64,000 nucleotides of DNA. Source: JBEKUY01 sp049514555 (GTDB lineage: Bacteria > Acidobacteriota > Terriglobia > Acidiferrales > UBA7541). How positions within the stretch are numbered: position 1 is the stretch's first letter; each line of letters opens with the position of its first letter. Made by a program: the position numbers and the translations under genes. The notes beneath the pieces are model-generated. The model was given only the letters and a program-made list of their open reading frames with translations. It was not told the DNA's origin and searched no databases. Shown piece after piece: positions 1 to 7,480 of this stretch. The stretch covers positions 248,001 to 312,000 of the forward strand of contig JBEKUY010000001.1 in the NCBI GenBank assembly GCA_049514555.1. Reading direction: 5' to 3'.

Positions 1-2
1 CG

Positions 3-170
3 CGGATCGGCAAGAATGTGCGGCTTGAGGAAAGTCCAGCCTATAAGGAGACGATTTTCACGTTTGCGCCGAAATCCCCCGGCGCCCTGGAATATCGGAA
101 GCTCGCTTCGGAGGTTATCCATCGTGTCGAAGAGGATCGGATTACCCGTCACGCTGAAGATGCGGCATGA
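3..170 (+). CDS. parA: ParA/Soj-family ATPase, C-terminal fragment
   Basis: The gene enters from the left edge of the window, so no start is visible. The 55 visible residues read from an RIGKNVRLEESP-like segment to HAEDAA and a TGA stop. The pattern RNVRLxExP, then about 10 residues, then PKSPGALEY, matches the end of chromosome-partitioning ParA ATPases. The N-terminal nucleotide-binding motifs lie outside the window. The stop overlaps the parB start, as in ordinary parAB operons. Identification rests on this short tail and on the parB neighbour. Confidence 0.75.
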   Translation, partial: RIGKNVRLEESPAYKETIFTFAPKSPGALEYRKLASEVIHRVEEDRITRHAEDAA

Positions 171-981
171 TTCGCACTACGTCGAGTCGCTGACGAGCTA
201 TAGCGGCGCGGCGGTGGGGCGCATGATTCCGGTGGAGAAGATCCGGCCGAACCCGGACCAGCCGCGAAAGGCTCTGGGAGATCTCGGTGAACTGGTGGAT
301 TCGATCCGGGAGAAGGGCGTGCTGGAGCCGCTGCTGGTGCGGTTCGTGCCGCGAGACGAGTGCTACTACATCATCTCCGGCGAACGCCGCTATCATGCCG
401 CGAGAGCCGCAGGATTGCGCGAGGTGCCGTGTATCGAGAAGATCGCCGACGATGCCGAGACCCTCGAGATGGCTCTGATCGAGAATATCCAGCGCAAGGA
501 TTTGACGCCATTCGAAGAAGCGGACGGCCTGCACCGCTTGGCAACACAATTCGAGTACACGCACGAAGACGTGGCGCGGAAGATCGGGAGGGCGCGATCC
601 TCAGTGACGGAAACGCTCTCGCTGCGCACCATCCCCGATGCCACCCGCAAGAAGTGCATCGAGGGCGGCGTGGTGTCGAAGTCCCTGCTTCTGCAAATTG
701 CACGGCAGCCGACCGAGAAGAAAATGCAGGAAATGCTGCACCGCATTCTGCAGGGCGGGTTGACGCGCGACGAGGCGCGCCGGGAAAGACGCCAGGAACA
801 GACGATCGGGCCCCGGCCCCAGCCCTTTGTCTTTCATTATCAGCCGGAGAGTGAGTCGTTCCGGCTGCGGATTCAATTCCGGAAGAGCCACGTCTCGCGC
901 GAAGAGTTGATCTCCACACTGCGCGAGATCCTGGCCTCTCTCGAAGAGAGCCGCGCGGACGCCGACTCGGCAGTCGCCTAA
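124..981 (+). CDS. parB: ParB-family chromosome partitioning protein
   Basis: A centromere-binding CTPase that loads on parS sites and works with ParA. With the GTG start at 124 the protein has 285 residues. That start has GGAGG at 110-114 nine bases upstream, and the protein then begins VSKRIGLP, before the conserved N-domain. Visible motifs are RPNPDQPR (about residue 41), the CTP-binding box ISGERRYHA (about 83-91), ALIENIQRKDL (about 117) and a helix-turn-helix around residues 144-170. Longer in-frame starts (from 16) would read through the parA tail and have no ribosome site. The gene overlaps parA by 47 bases, so the two are one operon. Confidence 0.93.
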   Translation: MSKRIGLPVTLKMRHDSHYVESLTSYSGAAVGRMIPVEKIRPNPDQPRKALGDLGELVDSIREKGVLEPLLVRFVPRDECYYIISGERRYHAARAAGLREVPCIEKIADDAETLEMALIENIQRKDLTPFEEADGLHRLATQFEYTHEDVARKIGRARSSVTETLSLRTIPDATRKKCIEGGVVSKSLLLQIARQPTEKKMQEMLHRILQGGLTRDEARRERRQEQTIGPRPQPFVFHYQPESESFRLRIQFRKSHVSREELISTLREILASLEESRADADSAVA

Positions 982-1004
982 AACCGTTCCCTCGGGCCGA
1001 GCCG

Positions 1005-1334
1005 ATGGTGGAACTGACTAGCCGGCAAAGGCGAGCACTCGAACGGCTCGTCGGGCAAGGATTCCAAGTCATCGCGATCCCGCCGTATGAGAGCGCGCTC
1101 TGCGTTCGACTGGAGAACTGCGCGGCCTTGTTGAGGCCATCGGAAGGAGGCGGGCTGCGGCTGACGGCCCCTCCCTCGTTTCTCATTGATGGAAACCTCA
1201 GCGTGAAGATTGCCCGGCAGGGGAGGGAATGGTTCATCTGGAAGAAGAAGGAGATTGAGGCGACGCCGGATCGGAAAGCCGAACTGGAGCGGTTTCGGGA
1301 ACGACTCGAGGAATTGCTGCAAGAAGCGACTTGA
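1005..1334 (+). CDS. Conserved-looking hypothetical protein downstream of parB
   Basis: A 109-residue soluble protein beginning 23 bases after parB on the same strand, so probably cotranscribed. It starts with a basic helix (MVELTSRQRRALERLV), has a central beta-rich part and ends in a charged helix (KAELERFRERLEELL) likely to form a coiled coil. There is no signal peptide, membrane segment or catalytic motif I recognise, and no strong ribosome site precedes the ATG. I do not know its function. Its steady codon use and position in the parAB operon argue that it is real. Confidence 0.6.
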   Translation: MVELTSRQRRALERLVGQGFQVIAIPPYESALCVRLENCAALLRPSEGGGLRLTAPPSFLIDGNLSVKIARQGREWFIWKKKEIEATPDRKAELERFRERLEELLQEAT

Positions 1335-1387
1335 GTGCCGCGGTCCGATTTGCATGCGGCTGGTTCTCAGGGCAAACTGTCCCCATC

Positions 1388-2395
1388 ATGACCGTGCATG
1401 ACGTGATCTGTATCGGTGCGGGGCCGACCGGCTTGGCCTGCGCGATCGAAGTGATGCGGGCGGGAATGCGAGCGCTCGTGATCGACAAGGGGTGCGTGTG
1501 CAATTCCCTTTACCACTACCCGGTCAACATGGTGTTTTTCACTACACCCGAGCTGCTTGAAATCGGAGATCTCCCTCTGACCTGCGCGGGAGAAAAACCG
1601 ACACGCTCGGAAGCCTTGAAATACTACCGAAAGACGGTCGAGCATTACGGGCTCGAACTGCGGTTGTATGAACGCGTGACGGGGGTTGGGGGGAGCGACG
1701 GACGATTCACCGTGATGACGGTGAACCAACAGAGCCAGGAGCATAAGTACCAGGGGCGGAAAGTGGTGGTCGCAACGGGCTACTACGATCTGCCGAACTT
1801 GCTCGGCGTGCCCGGTGAGAACCTGCGGCACGTGTCTCACTACTACAGCGAACCACATCCCTGCTGGGACCAGGATGTGGTTGTGGTCGGAGCGCAGAAT
1901 TCGGCAGTGGAGGCGGCGCTGGATCTGTTCCGCACCGGCGCGCACGTAACGCTGGTCCATCGCGGACGCAAACTGGGAAAATCCGTCAAGTACTGGGTGA
2001 GGCCGGACATCGAGAACCGCATTAAGGCTGGGGAGATTCGCGCCAGATTCAAGACGCGCGTGGTGGAGATACGGCCCGAGTCGGTGGTTCTGCAGACGGG
2101 CAGCCGGAAAGACGAAATCCCGGCGCGGCAGGTGTTCCTGTTGACTGGATACCATCCCGACTTCGAGTTTCTGGAAGGTTTGGGGATTGCCCTCGATCCC
2201 AAGACGAGAAAGCCGCGAGTGAACCCGGAAACGCTTGAAAGCAACGTGCCGGGGATTTACCTCGCGGGCGTGGTCATTGGCGGTCTGCATACGAACGAAA
2301 TTTTCATCGAGAACGGCCGGTTCCACGGGAAACAGATCGCGGCGGCATTGAGTTCGCAAGGACTGGGGCGCGACTCAGGCGGTTTGCGGGAGTGA
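1388..2395 (+). CDS. ypdA: YpdA-family flavin-dependent disulfide reductase (putative bacillithiol/thioredoxin reductase-like)
   Basis: A 335-residue FAD/NADPH flavoprotein. The N-terminal dinucleotide motif is GAGPTG at residues 10-15, followed by VIDKGCVCNSLYHYP and FFTTPELLEIGD, which are characteristic of the YpdA subgroup rather than of TrxB (no CxxC redox pair in the middle). A second nucleotide-binding motif, VVVGAQNSAVEAA, lies near residue 164, and a C-terminal flavin motif ends with AGVV and a helix. Known YpdA proteins reduce bacillithiol disulfide, but bacillithiol production here is unproven. The ATG at 1388 is preferred because MTVHDVICIGAG places the Rossmann strand at the terminus; upstream in-frame starts add an unrelated leader. 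Confidence 0.85.
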   Translation: MTVHDVICIGAGPTGLACAIEVMRAGMRALVIDKGCVCNSLYHYPVNMVFFTTPELLEIGDLPLTCAGEKPTRSEALKYYRKTVEHYGLELRLYERVTGVGGSDGRFTVMTVNQQSQEHKYQGRKVVVATGYYDLPNLLGVPGENLRHVSHYYSEPHPCWDQDVVVVGAQNSAVEAALDLFRTGAHVTLVHRGRKLGKSVKYWVRPDIENRIKAGEIRARFKTRVVEIRPESVVLQTGSRKDEIPARQVFLLTGYHPDFEFLEGLGIALDPKTRKPRVNPETLESNVPGIYLAGVVIGGLHTNEIFIENGRFHGKQIAAALSSQGLGRDSGGLRE

Positions 2396-2421
2396 AATGC
2401 GTTTGTTAGACTGAAAACGAG

Positions 2422-2895
2422 ATGGCCTCAGTCGTCGGAGAAGCGGCAGCCACGTTGATAACGCTGGTGAAGGGGTTCAGCGTTACGTTTCGGAATTTGT
2501 GGCGGAGACCGGTCACGGAGAACTACCCCCAGGAGCCAGTGCACTTCCAGGCTCGATATCGGGGAATTCACGTGCTCCACCGGGATGAGAGTGGCCTCGA
2601 AAAGTGCGTGGGATGCTTCCTGTGCGCGGCTGCGTGCCCGGCAAACTGCATTTACATCGAGGCGGCGGAGAATACGGACGCGAACCGCATCTCGGCAGGC
2701 GAACGATACGCCACGGTGTACAACATCGACTATTCGCGATGTATCTTCTGCGGTTATTGCGTGGAGGCCTGCCCCACTGACGCGATTACGCATGGGCACG
2801 GATTCGAACTCGCGACGTACGATATCAACGCGATGATTTACCGGAAGGAAAAACTGTTGGAGTCCTTGCAGCACAAACAAGCTGTTCCGGCGTGA
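2422..2895 (+). CDS. nuoI: NADH-quinone oxidoreductase subunit I (2x[4Fe-4S])
   Basis: A 157-residue peripheral-arm subunit of complex I that carries two 4Fe-4S clusters passing electrons toward quinone. Two classic ferredoxin motifs are visible: CVGCFLCAAACP near residue 62 and CIFCGYCVEACP near residue 108. The N-terminal GFSVTFRNLWRRPVTENYP segment is typical of NuoI membrane contact. The rest of a nuo operon is not adjacent. The gene follows the YpdA-like flavoprotein by 26 bases, so it is either a displaced nuo gene or the ferredoxin partner of another complex. Confidence 0.88.
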   Translation: MASVVGEAAATLITLVKGFSVTFRNLWRRPVTENYPQEPVHFQARYRGIHVLHRDESGLEKCVGCFLCAAACPANCIYIEAAENTDANRISAGERYATVYNIDYSRCIFCGYCVEACPTDAITHGHGFELATYDINAMIYRKEKLLESLQHKQAVPA

Positions 2896-3395
2896 CATCT
2901 TCCTGAGCTAATTCCCGAGCTAAAAGCGAAAAAGCACGAGAAATGGCGTGGCCCGATGGCTCGCTCGAGGGTATTGGTGCGCCCAGGAGAGTGGCAAAGC
3001 GTCTCCTAAAAAATACAAGGTCAGCAAGACGTAACTGTAGGAGCAAGCCGTGAGCGACGCCGAGCTGCCTGAATCGAAAGCGGCGCAGGAGACGCAGCAC
3101 AGCAGCAGTAACCTTGCGCGCACGATGAAGGCAAGCGCGCAGCGGCTTCCCTCGCGAAGACACTTCCGCTGCGCACCCAGTCTCGAGATCGGGCACCGAT
3201 ATTGGCCGCTGGAGACGCCTGCAAAAAGAGGCATCCCTTCCATTCTGGACCTCCGCATTTCAGCGGGGCGTTTGTTCATTTCTCCTGAGAACCGCGCGGC
3301 GAGCTTCACCCCGGCGAGTGATGTTCTCGCTCGGTTCCCGCAGCGGACGGAGAAAGACTCCGCCACTCAAAGAAATGAGTTCCTGTCAGCCGGGA
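2896..3395. other. Gene-poor stretch, about 500 bases
   Basis: No convincing gene was found here. A GTG-initiated frame at 3050-3628 has an AGGAG-like site before it, but its translation is compositionally erratic and it runs antisense through the better-supported gene at 3396-3713. No strong terminator or repeat was recognised. Confidence 0.4.
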
Positions 3396-3713
3396 TCAAT
3401 CCGGTTGGCGCCGGAGGACAGCCGCACGAACCGAATCTTGCAGAACATTATGAGACGCCGGTGAGAGCTGAACCGCTGGTTCTGCACACAGACCGCCAGG
3501 TTTGGCACTGTGGCCGGGCCGGTCATCAATCTCCACCAACCAGCGCGCCAGCAAGGCGCAGGCATTTTCCTCCAGCCATTGGTCAATCAGGCGGGAGATC
3601 TCTTTACGGAGATTCGCAGCGTGATTGAGGCGCGAGAGTTCGTAACTGCGCAAACTGAAAGCCGACGCACTGCGCAGAAACTCCCACGGTGGCTGGGACA
3701 CGTAGTCGGGCAT
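3396..3713 (-). CDS. Small hypothetical protein
   Basis: A 105-residue protein read leftward. An AGGAGG site lies 5 bases before the ATG, and a plausible promoter (minus-strand TTGACG, 16 bases, TACGAT) lies about 20 bases upstream of the leader. The protein has a helical, leucine-rich core (SRLNHAANLRKEISRLIDQW) and no membrane segment or known catalytic motif. It is transcribed divergently from the small winged-helix-like gene at 4003. Function is unknown; a regulatory or phage-related role is possible from the divergent arrangement only. Confidence 0.6.
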   Translation of the reverse strand: MPDYVSQPPWEFLRSASAFSLRSYELSRLNHAANLRKEISRLIDQWLEENACALLARWLVEIDDRPGHSAKPGGLCAEPAVQLSPASHNVLQDSVRAAVLRRQPD

Positions 3714-3739
3714 TGGGCCTCCTGGGGGACACGGTGATT

Positions 3740-3767
3740 ATCGTACAAGCAATACACGCAGCGTCAA
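3740..3767 (-). promoter_or_regulatory. Sigma70-type promoter for the 3396-3713 gene
   Basis: On the minus strand a TTGACG box (3767-3762) and a TACGAT box (3745-3740) are separated by 16 bases. A start near 3733 would give a leader of about 20 bases that contains the AGGAGG site of the gene ending at 3396. Confidence 0.5.
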
Positions 3768-3768
3768 T

Positions 3769-3786
3769 TATAGTACCTATAGTACC
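3769..3786. repeat. Tandem 9-bp repeat, operator-like
   Basis: TATAGTACC occurs twice in perfect tandem, directly abutting the minus-strand -35 box and lying between two divergent small genes. This is the place and form expected of an operator, but no binding protein is shown. Confidence 0.45.
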
Positions 3787-4002
3787 CTCTGTGGACGACT
3801 GTGGAAATCCCTTTCTCCGGGCCTGTAGTGCCTGTGCGGGGAACTACGAGGACCCGGACCGCACAGCGGCGCCGGAAGAAGACAGCTGCGAAGACGATTT
3901 TTACGACACCCGTCAAGAGAGCGGCGGCACCGCTCCCCCTGGATAGGCGAATTGAGTTCCGCCTCGGGCGAGGCCATTCCGGAAATGTGGGAGGTGCAGC
4001 GC

Positions 4003-4350
4003 ATGAGAAGACGCAGGCGGAGGCCAGCTCGCAGAAAACCGTCGCAGCACGAAATCATCCGCGATCTGATGCTTTCGGCCGCGGAGTGCAGGACCTGGCT
4101 CACTCTGCGCGAGTTGGCTGCGATCACTGGTTACGGAGAGACCAGCATTTCCGCGCAGCTGCGACACCTGCGAAAGCCGCGATTCGGCGCGTTCCTTCTG
4201 GAAAAGAGGGTTCGCGCGGGCGCGGAGACTTCTTCGCAAAGAGCGAAACACCGGCGCTTGTGGGAGTACCAGCTGGGAGCACCAGAGCCAAGTCACATGG
4301 ACGCGGAAGAACTGTTGCTTGAAAGCGAGCGTGTAGCGGAAACTCTGTAA
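4003..4350 (+). CDS. Small winged-helix-like, phage-type DNA-binding protein
   Basis: A 115-residue very basic protein starting MRRRRRRPARRK. The middle (TWLTLRELAAITGYGETS followed by ISAQLRHLRKP) has the spacing of a helix-turn-helix with a wing and resembles small HTH proteins common in tailed-phage genomes. The ATG at 4003 is preferred because GGAGG lies eight bases upstream; the longer frame from 3952 lacks this. It is followed after 23 bases by another small gene on the same strand. The gene may belong to a phage early region, now separated from the structural genes by two host-like genes. The DNA target is unknown. Confidence 0.65.
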   Translation: MRRRRRRPARRKPSQHEIIRDLMLSAAECRTWLTLRELAAITGYGETSISAQLRHLRKPRFGAFLLEKRVRAGAETSSQRAKHRRLWEYQLGAPEPSHMDAEELLLESERVAETL

Positions 4351-4373
4351 CAACTCGAATGGGCGGAGGAACG

Positions 4374-4784
4374 ATGGCTGTCAAACCGGAGTTCGCATTC
4401 GACGTGTGTTGGGAGGTCTATCGCGGCGCAAAGGAGGTACTCGAGACGAAGCGCGGTGTAAGCGCTCTGGACGTTGCTGACGCCGCGAAGTTCGTGTGGC
4501 GGCCGGATATTCGGCCTCATCTGAACGAGTATGTGGCGGATTTTGCGCTGGCAGGGCAGTCGGCGCTCGCCGGTGCGGAATGGGCGTCGCGAATGGTCTT
4601 GTTTCGGGTTCATTATCTGGCGCTGGCGCCGTACGAGAGGGCTCGCCATTTCCTGGGGTTGAGCGAGTGGACTTGGTCGAGGTGGACGGAGCAGATCCGG
4701 CAGCGCTGTGGGAAGGAACTCATCCGAAGGGGCCTGTTCCCGCCGAGGCGGTATTTCAAGGAAGCTTCTCTGGCACGGTCGTAG
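4374..4784 (+). CDS. Hypothetical protein; candidate phage regulator
   Basis: A 136-residue soluble protein whose start at 4374 has a GGAGGA site. The C-terminal half (YERARHFLGLSEWTW, then TEQIRQRCGKELIRRGLFPP) looks like an HTH-type segment followed by a basic tail, as in small phage transcription regulators. It forms a two-gene unit with the winged-helix gene just upstream. A Q-like antiterminator role is tempting because a promoter-terminator pair lies downstream at 6166-6249, but no sequence match to a known antiterminator is visible. Treat the function as unknown. Confidence 0.6.
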   Translation: MAVKPEFAFDVCWEVYRGAKEVLETKRGVSALDVADAAKFVWRPDIRPHLNEYVADFALAGQSALAGAEWASRMVLFRVHYLALAPYERARHFLGLSEWTWSRWTEQIRQRCGKELIRRGLFPPRRYFKEASLARS

Positions 4785-4848
4785 CCTATAATACCCCCGA
4801 GATGAGCGGCCCTGCCCGAACCTGGGCCGCAATTCAGCGGAGGTGGCG

Positions 4849-5238
4849 ATGCGACCCATTCCGAAGAAGATTGAGGGACCGATCTACGCGATCATGCGGA
4901 TTGTCGTTGGATTTCTTTTCTTGTGCCACGGCCTGCAGAAGCTTTTTGGTGCCTTTGGAGGATCCGGACGTCCCCATGGGCTGTTTCTCGCGGCCGGGAT
5001 CATTGAGCTCGTCTGTGGGGCGATGATCCTAATCGGACTCTTTGGCTCGTTCGCGGCCTTCATCGCCGCGGGAGAGATGGCGGTCGCGTATTTCCATGTG
5101 CATGCGCACATGGGCCCCTGGCTCCGGCCGATCGTGAATCACGGCGAGCTCGCGGTGGCGTACTGCTTTGTTTTCCTCTACATCGCCGCGCGAGGCTCGG
5201 GGCCATTCAGCGTCGATTCGCTCTTATGGCGCGAGTAG
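4849..5238 (+). CDS. DoxX-family membrane protein
   Basis: A 129-residue inner-membrane protein with about four hydrophobic helices. The opening IMRIVVGFLFLCHGLQKLFG, the central GLFLAAGIIELVCGAMILIG and the MAVAYFHVH segment are typical of the DoxX/YphA family, which is often linked to redox stress or thiol metabolism. The ATG at 4849 has a GGAGG site five to six bases upstream. A TATAAT box at 4787-4792 may serve as -10 of its own promoter, with no clear -35. It looks like a host gene, not a phage gene, although it sits between two phage-like blocks. Confidence 0.82.
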   Translation: MRPIPKKIEGPIYAIMRIVVGFLFLCHGLQKLFGAFGGSGRPHGLFLAAGIIELVCGAMILIGLFGSFAAFIAAGEMAVAYFHVHAHMGPWLRPIVNHGELAVAYCFVFLYIAARGSGPFSVDSLLWRE

Positions 5239-5260
5239 GGAAGTAGCAGAAAAGCCTGGG

Positions 5261-6058
5261 CTAAAGAAGGGACACAGGGTCGCCCACCCGCAGGGTCTTA
5301 CCCCATTCGCGCGACGGGACGCGCGTGTTCACAGCGAGTCGATAGAAATGGTCGAAGCGGCCGGCGGGTGACCAATCGGGCAGATTTGCCCCGCGCGCGG
5401 CAGTGAACTGGACCTGAAAGGACTCGATCGCCGCCGCGCTGCGCGGATCGCGCGAAGGCACGATGCACCGCTTGCAGGGGTTCACGCCTTCCACGAGAAC
5501 ATCGCCCATGCGGAAAGGGACGACATGGGCCGCGTCTGCGGCAAAGAGCCGGTCTTCCCAAAAAGCAGGCACGCCGGATATTTCCAGACTCGTGCGGAAG
5601 CGCTCGCGAGCGCCCTCGAGCGTCAGGTCAGGAAACCAACCGCAAACAGCTTCGAGCGAAGCCGTCGAGATGACCGTCGGGCCCGGGGCATTCGTGTCGT
5701 CCGGAAAACCCTCCGGGTGATAACGCAGCGTGACCGCCTCCCCGAAATGCCCGCTCAGCCAGGCGGCAGCGCGCTCGGCCTGATCGCGGAGGCGGAAAGA
5801 TGCCGGGGCGGCGGCACCGACGGGGGCAAAGCTGAAGATTCCGGAATCCAGGTCATAGCTCGCGCGCAGGCGGTGGACCGCAGGAGTGCGCTTGCCGTTG
5901 ATCCAGCGGCCGCTAGCGTCGTACATCGCCCAGACACGGTCGCCTTCGAGACCCCCGCGAGTGGCGATCTTGCAGGAGGGAAGGGAAACCGGGTCCAGGG
6001 ATTTGATCGGATGAATGCAGATCGACGCAAGGTAAGGCTTGGCGGATGAAGCACTCAC
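5261..6058 (-). CDS. MOSC-domain (molybdenum cofactor sulfurase C-terminal-like) protein
   Basis: A 265-residue protein with an N-terminal MOSC beta-barrel (IHPIKSLDPVSLPSCKIATR, GGLEGDRVWAMYD) and a C-terminal MOSC domain containing the conserved cysteine region VNPCKRCIVPSRDP (about residue 205). Family members bind Mo or sulfur carriers and act in molybdoenzyme maturation or in reduction of N-hydroxylated compounds. The start is a GTG at 6058. It is transcribed away from the phage region and marks the left host flank. No cofactor genes are nearby, so the substrate cannot be assigned. Confidence 0.85.
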   Translation of the reverse strand: MSASSAKPYLASICIHPIKSLDPVSLPSCKIATRGGLEGDRVWAMYDASGRWINGKRTPAVHRLRASYDLDSGIFSFAPVGAAAPASFRLRDQAERAAAWLSGHFGEAVTLRYHPEGFPDDTNAPGPTVISTASLEAVCGWFPDLTLEGARERFRTSLEISGVPAFWEDRLFAADAAHVVPFRMGDVLVEGVNPCKRCIVPSRDPRSAAAIESFQVQFTAARGANLPDWSPAGRFDHFYRLAVNTRVPSREWGKTLRVGDPVSLL

Positions 6059-6165
6059 GGGGCTATTCTAGCAGACAGGATTCGCACCGGAAGTAGGCAA
6101 CCGAGTTTCATTTCGGAATCGTCGGGAAGATTTCCACAGGGAATTCTTCTTTTGCAAGAATGGGC

Positions 6166-6193
6166 TTGACACAGATTTACTTTCTGCTATACT
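6166..6193 (+). promoter_or_regulatory. Near-consensus sigma70 promoter ahead of the phage late region
   Basis: TTGACA (6166-6171), a 16-base spacer and TATACT (6188-6193). Transcription would begin near 6200 and meet an intrinsic terminator within about 50 bases, before any late gene. Confidence 0.75.
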
Positions 6194-6214
6194 AACGCTC
6201 GTAGAAATATGGGC

Positions 6215-6249
6215 AGGCGTCCCGGCAAGCTGGGACGCCTTTTCTTTTT
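6215..6249 (+). terminator. Rho-independent terminator just inside the late transcript
   Basis: A perfect 9-bp stem (AGGCGTCCC at 6215-6223 with GGGACGCCT at 6232-6240), an 8-base loop and a T-rich tract TTTTCTTTTT (6240-6249). It lies immediately after the 6166 promoter, so full-length late mRNA requires read-through or antitermination, or a second promoter downstream. Confidence 0.8.
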
Positions 6250-6343
6250 GGGACACGGATTTGATCCCGCCGGAAGCCTAGACCCGCGGAAAACAAAGAT
6301 TTTGGGCTGAAGACCTGAGCTTCTTGAGGTGGCGGGCTGGCTC

Positions 6344-6363
6344 GGGCGCAGCATGCTGCGCCC
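6344..6363. repeat. Perfect 20-bp palindrome in the leader
   Basis: GGGCGCAGCATGCTGCGCCC reads identically on both strands. It is followed by a smaller inverted pair, CTAAGG and CCTTAG. It could be a protein-binding site or an mRNA hairpin in the untranslated leader of the first structural gene. Confidence 0.7.
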
Positions 6364-6439
6364 CTAAGGCTGCCCCTTAGTCGTCTTGCACCGGAGTTAC
6401 GTGAAATTCTGCCCCGCAATGGCGGGATGAGGAGTCACC

Positions 6440-6811
6440 ATGCCGAGTTACTCGAATGCAGTGCCACCGCTGTCTCTGTTCCCCGGGGACGTAGGATTCA
6501 GCTTCAATAACGAAGCTTTTCCCGCCGACGGAACCGCCGGGGGGCAATTTGCACTCACCGAACCCGCCGGATTCCCCGACCAGGGGCATACGGTGCGCTG
6601 GCAGACGATCTTCGGCGGCGCGCCAACGGCGGTGAGCATACGCCTGCAAGGCGCAATGTCTGATGTGGACGCTGAATACGCCGACATTGATACGAGCACG
6701 GCCACAACGGGTGAAGCCAGGACCGTCACCGGCGTGAGGACGCGATTCCTGCGAATCAAGAAGGTCACCTCCACGGGCGGGTCGGGACTGACCGCGAAGA
6801 TCCTGCCCTAG
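6440..6811 (+). CDS. Phage structural-region hypothetical protein
   Basis: A 123-residue protein, first gene after the promoter-terminator leader, preceded by an AGGAG-like site. It is beta-rich with repeated Gly/Thr/Ala turns (DIDTSTATTGEARTVTGV) and has no signal peptide or membrane helix. Composition and place suggest a small virion or decoration protein. I do not recognise a family. Confidence 0.6.
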   Translation: MPSYSNAVPPLSLFPGDVGFSFNNEAFPADGTAGGQFALTEPAGFPDQGHTVRWQTIFGGAPTAVSIRLQGAMSDVDAEYADIDTSTATTGEARTVTGVRTRFLRIKKVTSTGGSGLTAKILP

Positions 6812-6893
6812 TCCCTCGCTCCACAAGATCGCCAGGGTCAGAAGATCGGAGTTCGCTGCGCGGCAAACGGACCGTAGCGGCGCGAGAAGAAAC

Positions 6894-7214
6894 ATGGCCT
6901 CACATCCCAATTACGTGAAGAAGAAGATCGCGGTGGACACGGTGTCGTGGACGCCGATTGTCGCGCCAATCGACTGCATGGGCGTGGGGGTCAAGAACAG
7001 CGTCGCGGTGGACATGAAGATCCGAACAGACTCGGCTGATCCGAACACCGAGGACCTCATTCCCGCAGGGAATCAGGACGGCGTGGTGGTCAGCCGCTAC
7101 GGAGACAACCCGAGCGATGCGCGGAGCGGGCCCAGGTTCTTTGCCGGCGAAACGATTGCCTACCTGCAAGCCGCGAGCGGCACGGGCCCGGCGCTCGTTA
7201 CCTTCGTGAAATGA
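6894..7214 (+). CDS. Phage structural-region hypothetical protein
   Basis: A 106-residue, beta-rich protein (KKIAVDTVSWTPIVAPIDCM, VDMKIRTDSADPNTED). It resembles the small barrel-like decoration or fibre-accessory proteins often found singly in phage late regions, but no family is recognised. Its stop overlaps the next start (ATGA, 7211-7214), showing translational coupling with the small membrane protein downstream. Confidence 0.6.
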   Translation: MASHPNYVKKKIAVDTVSWTPIVAPIDCMGVGVKNSVAVDMKIRTDSADPNTEDLIPAGNQDGVVVSRYGDNPSDARSGPRFFAGETIAYLQAASGTGPALVTFVK

Positions 7215-7480
7215 AATTCACACTCAATCTGAGCTACGACGCCCTGGCGCAGCTGGCGCACGTCGGCTGGGCAGGGACGCTGACGCTCATCGTGGCATTG
7301 TGGCTGCCGCTGTGGGTGGCGCTGGTATTCGTGCCGTTGGCGGGAGCGGTGAAGGAATTCGCGATCGAGCCGCGGATCGAGGATGCGGAAACGCAGGGCT
7401 CGGCGTGGCGCGATTTCGCGTTTTGGTGCTTGGGAGTTGGAATCGCATTCATCGCGGTAGCTGCGAGGATTTTGCTTTGA
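7211..7480 (+). CDS. Small phage membrane protein
   Basis: An 89-residue protein with two hydrophobic segments (TLTLIVALWLPLWVALVFV and FAFWCLGVGIAFIAVAARIL) joined by a charged loop containing AVKEFAIEPR. Similar two-helix proteins with a K-E-F motif occur in many tailed phages. A holin is possible, but a separate lysis-like group lies at 33.9-35.4 kb, so the role is open. It is coupled to its upstream neighbour by ATGA and to the zinc-ribbon gene downstream by a TTG start overlapping its TGA. Confidence 0.6.
   Translation: MKFTLNLSYDALAQLAHVGWAGTLTLIVALWLPLWVALVFVPLAGAVKEFAIEPRIEDAETQGSAWRDFAFWCLGVGIAFIAVAARILL

Noticed and set aside
3050..3628. 192-codon frame starting GTG with an AGGAG-like site
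   Set aside because: Its composition is irregular, and it overlaps antisense a gene with both a better ribosome site and a promoter.
3801..4322. 173-codon frame overlapping the winged-helix gene
   Set aside because: The overlapping frame from 4003 has the ribosome site and the HTH-like sequence; this one has neither.
6059..6165. tRNA-type attachment site at the left prophage edge
   Set aside because: No tRNA gene or long direct repeat shared with the right edge was found.
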